Part shown: positions 24,141-34,600 of the stretch, one piece after another
Numbering within the stretch: position 1 is the first letter of the stretch
Layout of the letters: each line of letters opens with the position of its first letter
Source: Paraescarpia echinospica
Taxonomy: Eukaryota; Annelida; Polychaeta; Sabellida; Siboglinidae
Direction of reading: 5' to 3'
NCBI GenBank assembly: GCA_020002185.1
Contig: CM034531.1
Span: 74,648,799-74,712,798, forward strand
Length of the DNA stretch: 64,000 bases
Position numbers and translations under genes: made by a program
Notes under the pieces: generated by a model
Seen by the model: only the letters and a program-made list of their open reading frames with translations
Told to the model about the DNA's origin: nothing
Database searches by the model: none

Positions 24141-27100
24141 ATACGCCGCTGACTCTCCTCCCAGTGTATCCTCGAGTACATAAAGTACAGCACGGCCCTG
24201 TAACACGGCAGCATCTGTGTAACAACTGACACACTTTTTATAATGACTGTAACTGTAACCACAATTTATGAAAGGGAGGTTTTCAGTTTGTTGTTACTGT
24301 AAAATCATGCTACACTATAAACTAAGAAATCATTCAAATGGTTTGTTTACTTGGCAAAGCGCCACTTTCGAGTGCTTGGCTTCGGGTACCAAAGCCATTG
24401 TGACAGTGTATTGACATTAGAAGCTGTGCCCCCGTCTCGAGTGACTGTGTGGCAATGTTTGTAAACAGTTGACTTGAAAAGTTGTTTCTGCTTCATTAAA
24501 AGATACATTTGGGTGTCCAGTGTGTTAGAACATGTTATGGTTTATACTGAATAACATGATTTTACAAAAACATGGAAACCTCGATTACTCATTCAACATA
24601 AAATTAAATTGTATTCACACTCCTATTTTATAATAAAAACTGAAATTATTTTTCTGGGGCAGTCTAACTGCACACACATTGCACAAACACTATTTTCTAG
24701 CAATATAAAGACACAAAGTACTTACAAGAGAATAAATATGGCAGGCAAGACAACAGCTGCTGACATAACAGTGTTTAATATGGTCCCGAAGTATGGTATG
24801 TCCTTTAGGTGAAGCTGGTGGACGTAGGACTGGATAACTCCACCTATTGTCTTGTTGCCGAATGGTCCACAGTAAACATCTTTCTCGTTACCAACGTACG
24901 CCAGTTCCAACACTTGGGGGCTGAAAAACAAACCTAATAAACATTATGTTTATACTATAATAATAAGCAGAGTTTATTGAAATGATATTTTAACATGAAT
25001 ATTGATAACTAACTGAAATACAGTACAACTCTGTGAAAGTTCAATGGAAACATTAGTAAAACAGTGTAAGTAAATGTGACAATATTTGACAAACAAAGCA
25101 CCCTATGATAAATATATTTTATTCCCAAATCGGTTTGTTAGTGCATAAAAAGCACTCAGTTGGTGCTAGCCGTTAATGTAGCGAAGCGATTGAGTGAATG
25201 TAGGTGTGCATGGAGATGTTTAACACATATTTATGTAACTCAACACAATCATAGAAGACACGCATTGCACTGCAAACAACCGACACATTGGGGCACGCGA
25301 TAGTGTAGTGATTAGCACATCCGCCTGACATGCCAGCGCTCCGAGCTCAATATCAGGACCGGGCAGGTATATATTTGGTGTAAAAACCTGGCTCTCAACA
25401 TTGGGGACTGTGTATCTCTCGTGACTCGGAGATCACGTCAATGTCGGTCCTGTCTCAATTTGGGATATAAAAGAACCACTGAGGACGACAAGCACCCTGG
25501 CAGTGACCACTTTCAGTGCTAGCAAAGAAAGGTCGGTTTGACGATAATGTACTAAAAAAGGCTGACTAGTTGAATGAAACCTCATAAGATCATAACATTG
25601 TAACTACAATATATACAGACTAGTCAGTTAACAGAACGTTGCCGAGTGCTGGAAACAACTAGAACTAGAGCTTGTCAGAGGTCTTGCACAAATAGTTCTG
25701 ATTGTGATGTCAGTTTCCAGATACGTCAACTGTTCATAGTTGTAACAACTAGCAAAATGTGGTTATAGACTTGGGCCAAAAGTGTGGAAACATCTAGAAA
25801 CTCATGAGCAGGACACCTATTTGAACTGGGTACATTTCAAAGTCCCCTTTTAGTGTAAAATAACAGTAGATATTTAACATAGTCATCTAGGTTAGTTTCA
25901 CTATCATAAGTGTCATCAAAATGGCTCCACTGACACTGAGCTAGATGTTGTGACCGGGGAAACATTTTGAATTACCCATTGTTTAAGTTAAGGCGTATTT
26001 ATACACGTGATGCTACAACCTGTGATTCTAGGAACCAAGTCAACTTCAAGGAACAATTCCAGGAAATGCCTTTCATTACCCAGTGACAGCAGGCAATCAT
26101 GTGCCCGCATGCAGGTCACAAAACTGAAATTCTGAAAGAGCGTTATGACTGGTTAATGCTGAAAGTGACAAATACATGTTTTGATAGGTCGATATAATAG
26201 GGTACTGATGCACTCAGCAGCCCCTGGATCAAGAGGATAAACGGTGTGGTGTGATGACGTAGTGGTTAGAGAATTGGACTCTCAATTGAGATATATTGCG
26301 GGTTCATATCATCTTGCTGGTTCAAATCATCTTGCTGTTGTGTTGAACTTTGGGCAAGATCATTCACTCCATATCATTCCAGTTCACTCAGCTGTATGAA
26401 TGAGTACCTGGCTGTAGACAGTGGTGAATTTTATTAAATGTAGCATGGCTGAATGCTTTCCAGAGAAATTGAGATGGTGTTCGATTGAACAGCTCTGTCA
26501 GAGAGTACAACACCTTGACCAGTCCCAAGGCCTGCATGCTGCACTATATAAGAACTCACATTTATTACCTTGATATACACAAACGTTGTCTTCACCCACC
26601 TGACAATCGCCCCGAGACAGATAAGAATGGCGAGCGTGACTGCAGTGAGTGTCATGAAGAACGTGTTGTGACGGGGCTGGTTCCAGTTACGCTCCAACGG
26701 GCGGCACGTGTAACACACCATCACGTAGTTGCCAAGGAAGATGGTTGCCATGGAAACGACTCCCAGCAGCGGCATCAGGGGCACGACGATGGAACCAAGC
26801 TGAACGCACCAGAACAGAGGCTGATGTTAGATGTCTATTCTAAGCATCCACTACATGCCATCTTCAGTTATCAACAAAGGAACTGCATAAACCCTATACA
26901 GTGGACATTCACTACAAGAACCACATTAGGACTTTGTCTAACCGTTCCATATTGTCAGTGTTCTTTATATCCATGGGTACAAAACACGGCACCGGCCAAA
27001 ACGGTGATTTCATTGTTGTTGTCCTTTTAAACGGATATCCCTTCAACCCAGAGTCCTTTTAGTGAGAGTCCACTGTATGTAAGTATATATATATATGTAT

Positions 27101-30100
27101 GCGCCGCTGTCACATACACCTCTCTGTGCAAAGCAACGATACAAGACCAATGTTGATTGAAACAGGCCAACTTAATGACATTTATTCACTAACACATATT
27201 AAACAACACCACATATACATAAAAACCACACCATATATACACACATCAATACACAGCAAGCATGCCGGCCCCAACAGCATTGTTAAGCAATACCTACAAT
27301 TTCTAAGCATATAACTTCCGAGACATCTACTTACTAACATGACTAATTACATGACTGCACTATATATATATATATACTTATTATATAGAGTCCTTTTAGC
27401 GAGAGTCCACTGTAAGGTAGGTGGGGGTCGGTTACATTGGATGTTGGGTAACCTGGTGGCGGAGTGACCCCCACCGTTACCGTTACGGTGGTTGTGGTAA
27501 ATATAGTGCAGTCATGTAATTAGTCATGTTAGTAAGTAGATGTCTCGGAAGTTATATGCTTAGAAATTGTAGGTATTGCTTAACAATGCTGTTGGGGCCG
27601 GCATGCTTGCTGTGTATTGATGTATGTATATATGGTGTGGTTTTTATGTATATGTAGTGTTGTTTAATATGTGTTAGTGAATAAATGTCATTAAGTTGGC
27701 CTGTTTCAATCAACATTGGTCTTGTATCGTTGCGTTGCACAGAAAGGTGTATGTGACAGGGGCGCATACATTGATTTTGTGTGAGGCAGCGATGCAATAT
27801 TGATAGTAGTAAAGGTGCAAATAGTAGCGCCCTCTGGTAGATAGGCCTGGAGTTTCCCTAGTGATCAAGCTGAGACCAACGCGGAGGAATATGTAAAGGA
27901 GTGATAGGGGCTATATAGGCCAGCCACAAAGGAAGTTCAGGCTCACTCTCTGGTTTGGTTTGATTCAGTGTATACTATTGGCACGCCAATCACCAAAATG
28001 CTGTGTTCTGTTTTTATGTCGATTTAGTTATATTTAGTATCTTTGTTTTGCCCACCCTCCTCCCTATATCACTTTACTTGTTGGTTCAGAAACTTTTTAA
28101 TTGGCGCTTTCACTATAAGGGCGGAGTGACCCCCCCCCCCCGGTTACCGTTACGGTGGTAGTGGTAAATATAGTGCAGTCATGTAGGGCGGAGTGACCCC
28201 CACCGTTACCGTTACGGTGGTTGTGGTAAATATAGTGCAGTCATGTAATTAGTCATGTTAGTAAGTAGATGTCTTGGAAGTTATATGCTTAGAAATTGTA
28301 GGTATTGCTTAACAATGCTGTTGGGGCCGGCATGCTTGCTGTGTATTGATGTATGTATATATGGTGTGGTTTTTATGTATATGTGGTGTTGTTTAATATG
28401 TGTTAGTGAATATATGTCATTAAGTTGGCCTGTTTCAATCAACATTGGTCTTGTATCGTTGCGTTGCACAGAAAGGTGTATGTGACAGGGGCGCATACAT
28501 ATATATATATATATGTGGGGCTGTAGAAAGACTGGAGAACCAGTATTCAAGAAAACCGGTGTTTGAGTCCGCCCACTGCTGTTTCAAAATTAGGGCCAAT
28601 TTCGTTCAACTCATTCTGCACGCGTCATTTGGAAGAGACTAACAATCATTATTCCCTACTACTTGGTGTCTATGCTAGGGGAAGTAAATGTTCCCGCAAA
28701 CACCTGACTCCGACTCACAAAGACAATGGTCTCGATCTACAAAAACCCATGTGGATGATGCGTTAGTTTCTGCTAAAACTATAGAAGCCCACATATTACA
28801 CACACACGCATGCATGCACAGTCACACATACACACGCACGCATGCGCACACGCATACATACACACAAATGTATGTACATAGCGAACAGAGCCAGTAGCAG
28901 GCAAGACTCACCCAGACAAGCGCCTGGCAGTAGATGATGATAAGGACAAGGGCTGTGATGTCACATTCCTGCTTCGTTCCCTGCCAGTAGAATCTCGCAA
29001 ACCGCCACACCAACATGAGCACCGCCTGGTGGGCAAGAACATAAAAGGGCACACTTGTTCACTCACATACAATGCAATTAATGCCACATTATTTAATGAC
29101 TACAGTAACATAACATGTTAATTTGGAGGGAAAAAGTTTACATATCCATTAATGTTAATTATATTTTATGTATTGTCAGTGTTCTGCCTAGGTCGAATTT
29201 GCAGGGCGTTACGCCCTGCCCTTTTTCTGACGCCTTGGTACCCAAAAAAGGGCAAAAAGAACGCCCTGCCTTTTTTATACGGCGCCCTGCTATATTATGC
29301 ACGTAACCCTACTCGTGGCTACAAACGGTTACACGATCGTGTATATTATTGTTAATTTGCGAGCACCCCGATCTCGAAAGGCATCCCAATCGTGCCACAC
29401 GCGCGGTGTGATTGTTCCCAACTGAGCGCATCCCGCAATCGGGAATGGATGCGTTATGAGTTCGTGGCGCTTGCAGACACTCGATTGTCTGCAAGCACCC
29501 CGATGTCGACTACGTATCCCGATCGCCATTAAATTCTTAATCATGTGTGCCAAAAATATTAAAAAACGTTGATTTGAAGAGACGCCAACATTCGAAAGTG
29601 GATAAACCAGAGCGACGGACTTTCGCGGAGTGCCTCGACTATATATATCGCCAAACATTCCTTATTTTGTTCGTATCTTCAAAAGTTAAAGTATGATCGC
29701 CAGGAGACTTGTACCGTTAGATTAGTCGTTAAATTCTTAATTATGTGATACTTGCAAAACTTATTAAAATATGTTTTGATCTGAGGAAGCGCCAAACTTC
29801 GCAAGTGGGTAGACCAGCCTGTTCGCGACAGACTTTCGAAACCGGCACGTGTAATTAGAAAAATAATGTTTATTCATACACTCTTTATTTGTTAATGTAC
29901 CGATATATAATGATAAGTAACGACGTTTAGTATAACATAGCTCAACAATAGTAGTGAATAATTGTGTATTGTCTGCGTTCAAAGAACCTGCTCCCCCTCA
30001 ATATGCAATGACCCACCGGCACATGATGTCGCTCATGCGTGTGTGGTGGACTAGCCAAGGGTGCTAAGGTTGCTGGCGGCTAGCGTCTTCTTTTGCCAAA

Positions 30101-31666
30101 GCGTTTAGCAGTAGCTACCTGTGTTATTATTATTCGGAGGGTGGTTTCAAACTAGTAATAATTACGTTTTTCTGTTTATTGACTGATTGTTAAAAATGAG
30201 ATTGTGCGTGGGTAGTTTTCTGTAAATAAAATGGAATTTTAGAAATTAGCTATGCATGTCTATAATTATTTTAATGTTTGACATCACACTTTTACTGTTT
30301 GCAGTGTAATATATCTCAATTTCTGTTCAGCCCAACAATACCTTGCATACCTATTGCTTATATAATAGTCTCTGAGAATATTAAATATGATGTGAATTTA
30401 TACATAAATATTATGTCATGTTGGATATCGTGTTTTGTTAAAACTTAAATAAAGTTAAGATATGCCAATTTAACTAAATAAAATATGTTGTGTTGTCTAT
30501 ATATATACACTGTTTACTACAGGGGTCTGTATATAATCATCCATTTGTCCACATTTATATTTATTTAAATGCAATTTTTCAAAATTTCTGTTACTTGTAG
30601 TTTTAATTTTCAAAATCGAACATAACAGTATATCTCAATTTATGTTAAACCTAGCCCAAAGAAATTTGGCACACATATTACCTGTATAATATTCTCTATG
30701 CATATTGAATATTATGCAGATTGACACAAATTAAAAAGTTTGTAAAGCTAAATATTGTGTTTTGTTCCACAAATGCTTGCCTAAGCCAAAATTATAATGC
30801 ATAAATATACGTATACACTGTGTACATAATATACTATATGTAAGTATTATGATATTAAACTACAAGCTGTACACTGCTACTATGTCTTGTTAACTATTTA
30901 ATCTAGTCACATGTCACAAGTGCCTTTTTAACCATTGCTTACCGTGCTCAATATGCCCTTTACTAAAATGGCACACTGCCCTTTTGAAAAACTGGGCAAA
31001 ACACTGTTAAATATGGGTCATGTTAACTATTTAGTCAAGCGTCGCACGTGCTTTTTTAGCTATTGCTCACCGTGCTCAATGTGCCCTTTTTCTGAAATGG
31101 CACCCTGCCCTTTTCAGAACCTGGGCAGAACACTGATTGTGCAATGTAAACTTTCTGACGGTCTGTTTTGCCATATGATGTGTTCATATTGAATGATTTG
31201 TTGATGCAGAAAGTCTTTATTGATTGTATAGTGGCATGGGTAATCTAGTGGCTCGGATGATTTATGGTAACATGGATCATCTAGTAACATGGATGATCTG
31301 GTAAAACGGATAATCTGTTGACATGTGTCACTTGCTAACATGGATAATCTGGTAATATGGATAATCTGTTGACATGTGTCACTTGCTAACATGGATGATC
31401 TACTCATATGGATTATTTACATTTACATAGATGATCTATATTGACATGGATGATTTGCTTACATTGAAAATCTAGCGACATCTGCTGTCTCCTAGTGACT
31501 GACACAGATGGTCATGGTTGGTAATTTGCCTGAGATACTGTAGATGATCTAAGGTCAAAGGATGAGAGTGTGCGAGTGGTCCACTGACCTGTGAGATTGT
31601 GTAGAGCAGAAGGAGCTTGTAGAGTTCTTGACCAACCAGTGTGCCGGCGCAGCCCTTGAAGTCTCC
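24119..31666 (-). CDS. Transmembrane channel-like (TMC) protein, five exons, 5' part missing
   Basis: Exons in gene order: A 31589-31666, B 28912-29025, C 26600-26799, D 24726-24920, E 24119-24197. All borders are GT-AG and phases join exactly (A, B and E end in phase 0; C to D splits AG|C, D to E splits TT|G), giving 222 codons. Exon A has the TMC hallmark TLVGQELYKLL. Exon B reads CDITALVLIIIYCQALVW, the 'FDI..N.L.LIY.Q.L.W' block. Exon C holds two membrane segments and VCYTCRPLERNW. Exon D has VYCGPFGNKTIGG, the conserved CGPF loop, then a membrane segment. Exon E ends the last helix (AVLYFMYSRIHWEESQRR). TMC proteins are ten-pass membrane proteins; TMC1/2 form the hair-cell mechanotransduction pore and others act in mechanosensation and excitability. 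Subfamily is not assignable here. N-terminal exons should lie right of 31666, where a long minisatellite, a gap and an ankyrin gene lie instead; the C-terminal tail is also unseen. Confidence 0.88.
25293..25673 (+). mobile_element. tRNA-derived SINE in TMC intron
   Basis: The head resembles a tRNA gene: A-box-like ATAGTGTAGTGATTAGCAC and B-box-like CCGAGCTCAATATC about 40 bases later. The body carries CTCTCGTGACTCGGAGATCA and GTCTCAATTTGGGATATAAA. The last 200 bp match 7090-7287 closely, which fixes this as a dispersed family. It lies between TMC exons C and D, sense-opposed to the gene. Confidence 0.75.
26243..26566 (+). mobile_element. tRNA-derived SINE with duplicated B box, in TMC intron/exon C border region
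   Basis: A-box-like GACGTAGTGGTTAGAG is followed by GGTTCATATCATCTTGCT and, directly after, GGTTCAAATCATCTTGCT: the B box is tandemly duplicated (26301-26318 and 26319-26336). Next comes a central block, GGGCAAGATCATTCACTCC and TCACTCAGCTGTATGAATGA, of a kind conserved in SINE superfamilies of many animals, then the tail shared with 2948-3065. The tail ends about 35 bp from TMC exon C. Confidence 0.8.
26899..27075. mobile_element. TA-flanked MITE, CAGTGGAC termini
   Basis: Starts CAGTGGACATTCACTACAAG and ends with the inverse of CAGTGGACTCTCACTAAAAG, with TA on each side (26897-26898, 27076-27077), as in Tc1/mariner/pogo-type elements. No coding capacity. A detached copy of its right end lies at 27387-27414. 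Confidence 0.8.
27098..27364 (+). repeat. 265-bp element, copy 1 (inverted relative to copies 2 and 3)
   Basis: Runs from TATGCGCCGCTGTCACATAC to CATGACTGCACTATA, inside a TA microsatellite. Near-identical copies lie at 27501-27770 and 28230-28500 in the opposite orientation. It is bracketed by two copies of the MITE end AGAGTCCTTTTAGYGAGAG (27050-27077 and 27387-27414), which suggests it inserted with, or next to, duplication of that end. Confidence 0.85.
27457..27770 (-). repeat. 265-bp element, copy 2, with GGCGGAGTGACCC leader
   Basis: The core 27501-27770 is the reverse complement of copy 1, with few differences seen by eye. It is preceded by GGCGGAGTGACCCCCACC and a CCACCGT/ACGGTGG hairpin. 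Together with copy 1 it forms an inverted repeat with a spacer of about 136 bp. Confidence 0.85.
27771..28118. other. Unassigned stretch between element copies
   Basis: Contains GTAGCGCCCTCTGGTAGATA and later TTGGCGCTTTCACTATAAGG just before the next GGCGGAGTGACCC. The TTGGCGC... junction looks like a primer-binding site after an LTR, so 27457-28500 could be part of a small LTR-type element, but I see no matching LTR termini or coding sequence. Confidence 0.3.
28119..28500 (-). repeat. 265-bp element, copy 3, with duplicated leader
   Basis: The leader GGCGGAGTGACCC...GTGCAGTCATG occurs twice (about 28119-28181 and 28186-28246), then the core 28230-28500 follows, direct to copy 2 at an offset of about 730 bp. 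A run of 14 C lies in the first leader. The core ends in an ATATAT tract. Confidence 0.85.
28795..28870. repeat. Interrupted (AC)n/(GCAT) microsatellite
   Basis: ACACAC runs with GCATGCATGC and CGCACGCATGC interruptions, about 40 bp from TMC exon B. Confidence 0.8.
29177..31135. mobile_element. 1.96-kb non-autonomous TIR element with ATTGT target duplication
   Basis: The left end CAGTGTTCTGCCTAGGT and right end ACCTGGGCAGAACACTG are inverted repeats, and ATTGT lies immediately outside both (29172-29176, 31136-31140), a 5-bp target duplication. Subterminal motifs repeat: CGCCCTGCC on the left (including a hairpin at 29201-29219) and CCTGCCCTTTT-type on the right. The right end is itself tandemly duplicated (about 30882-31012 and 31013-31135). 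An imperfect duplication also lies at about 29515-29640 and 29722-29852. The AT-rich interior encodes nothing recognisable. The termini resemble hAT-type ends, but a 5-bp duplication is not usual for hAT, so the superfamily is open. It lies in the TMC intron between exons A and B. Confidence 0.7.
31225..31485. repeat. Degenerate 17-20-bp tandem repeat
   Basis: About a dozen variants of AACATGGATGATCTGGT, with a longer exact repeat (GATAATCTGTTGACATGTG plus CACTTGCTAACATGGAT) occurring at about 31308 and 31359. It lies just downstream, in TMC sense, of exon A. Confidence 0.75.
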
Positions 31667-31676
31667 CTGTACAAAT

Positions 31677-34600
31677 AATATTTCTGATGTTACTCCACAC
31701 ACTCACCTAGCACAGACTACAATGCAATGTATCTGATGTTACTCCACACACTCACCTAGCACAGACTACACAGGCAATGTCTCTGATGTTAATCCACACA
31801 CTCACCTAGCACAGACTACACAGGAAATAGCTCTGATGTTACTCCACACATTCACCTAGCACAGATTACACAGGCAATGTCTCTGATGTTACTCGACACA
31901 CTCAAATAGCACAGACTACACAGGCAATATCTCTGATGTTACTCCACACACTCACTAGCACAGACTACACAGGCAATGTCTCTGATGTTACTCCACACAC
32001 TCACCTAGCACAGACTACACAAGCAATGTCTCTGTTACTCCACACACTCACTAGCACAGACTACACAGGCAATGTCTCTGATGCTACTCCAGATACTCAC
32101 TAGCACAGACTACACAGGCAATGTCTCTGATGTTACTCCACACACTCACCTAGCACAGACTACACAGGCAATGTCTCTGTTACTCCACACACTCACCTAG
32201 CACAGACTACACATGCAATGACTCTGATGTTACTCCACACACTCACTAGCACAGACTACACAGGCAATGTCTCTGATGTTACTCCAGCTACTCACTAGCA
32301 CAGACTACACAGGCAATGTCTCTGATGTTAATCCACACATTCACTAGCACAGACTACACAGGCAATGTCTCTGTTACTCCACACACTTACTAGCACAGAC
32401 TACACAGGCAATGTCTCTGGTGTTACTCCAGATACTCACCTAGCACAGACTACACAGGCAATGTCTCTGATGTTACTCCACACACTCACTAGCACAGACT
32501 ACACAGGCAATGTCTCTGATGTTACTCCACACACTCACCTAGCACAGACTACACAGGCAATGTCTCTGTTACTCCACACACTCACTAGCACAGACTACAC
32601 AGGCAATGTCTCTGATGTTACTCCACACACTCACTAGCACAGACTACACAGGCAATGTTTCTTATGTTACTCCACACACTCACCTAGCACAGACTACACA
32701 GGCAATGTCTCTGTTACTCCACACACTCACCTAGCACAGACTACACAGGCAATGTCTCTGATGTTACTCCACACACTCGCCTAGCACAGACTACACAGGC
32801 AATGTCTCTGTTACTCCACACACTCACTAGCACAGACTACACAGGCAATGTCTCTGATGCTACTCCAGATACTCACTAGCACAGACTACACAGGCAATGT
32901 CTCTGATGTTACTCCACACACTCACCTAGCACAGACTACACAGGCAATGTCTCTGTTACTCCACACACTCACCTAGCACAGACTACACATGCAATGTCTC
33001 TGATGTTACTCCACACACTCACTAGCACAGACTACACAGGCAATGTCTCTGATGTTACTCCAGCTACTCACTAGCACAGACTACACAGGCAATGTCTCTG
33101 ATGTTAATCCACACACTCACTAGCACAGACTACACAGGCAATGTCTCTGTTACTCCACACACTTACTAGCACAGACTACACAGGCAATGTCTCTGGTGTT
33201 ACTCCAGATACTCACCTAGCACAGACTACACAGGCAATGTCTCTGATGTTACTCCACACACTCACTAGCACAGACTACACAGGCAATGTCTCTGATGTTA
33301 CTCCACACACTCACCTAGAACAGACTACACAGGCAATGTCTCTGTTACTCCACACACTCACTAGCACAGACTACACAGGCAATGTATCTGATGTTACTCC
33401 AGATACTCACCTAGCACAGACTACACAGGCAATGTCTCTGTCACCTAGCACAGACTACACAGGCAATGTTACTCCTAGCACAGACTACACAGGCAATGTC
33501 TCTGATGCACAGACTACACAGGCAATGTCTCTGATGTTACTCCACACACTCACCTAGCACAGACTACACAGGCAATGTATCTGATGTTACTCCACACACT
33601 CACCTAGCACAGACTACACAGGCAATGTCTCTGTTACTCCACACACTCACTAGCACAGACTACACAGGCAATGTATCTGATGTTACTCCAGATACTCACC
33701 TAGCACAGACTACACAGGCAATGTCTCTGTTACTCCACACACTCACCTAGCACAGACTACACAGGCAATGTCTCTGATGTTACTCCACACACTCACTAGC
33801 ACAGACTACACAGGCAATGTCTCTGATGTTACTCCACACACTCACCAAGCACAGACTACACAGGCTATGTATCTGATGTTACTCCACACACTCACCTAGC
33901 ACAGACTACACAGGCAATGTCTCTGTTACTCCACACACTCACCTAGCACAGACTACACAGGCAATGTATCTGATGTTACTCCAGATACTCACCTAGTACA
34001 GACTACACAGGCAATGTCTCTGTTACTCCACACACTCACCTAGCACAGACTACACAGGCAATGTCTCTGATGTTACTCCACACACTCACTAGCACAGACT
34101 ACACAGGCAATGTCTCTGATGTTACTCCACACACTCACCTAGCACAGACTACACAGTCAACGTATATGATGTTACTCCACACACTCACCTAGCACAGACT
34201 ACACAGGCAATGTCTCTGTTACTCCACACACTCACCTAGCACAGACTACACAGGCAATGTCTCTGATGTTACTCCACACACTCACTAGCACAGACTACAC
34301 AGGCAATGTCTCTGATGTTACTCCAGCTACTCACTAGCACATACTACACAGGCAATGTCTCTGATGTTAATCCACACACTCACCTAGCACAGACTACACA
34401 GGCAATGTATCTGATGTTACTCCACACACTCACCTAGCACAGACTACACAGGCAATGTCTCTGTTACTCCACCCACTCACCTAGCACAGACTACACAGGC
34501 AATGTCTCTGATGTTACTCCACACACTCACTAGCACAGACTACACAGGCAATGTCTCTGATGTTACTCCAGCTACTCACTAGCACATACTACACAGGCAA

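Noticed and set aside
26485..27030. 181-codon plus-strand open frame
   Set aside because: It is antisense to TMC exon C and runs through a SINE tail and a MITE.
27099..28550. A conserved small protein in three copies
   Set aside because: Conservation is explained by recent copying of the 265-bp repeat; no evidence of selection on the frame.
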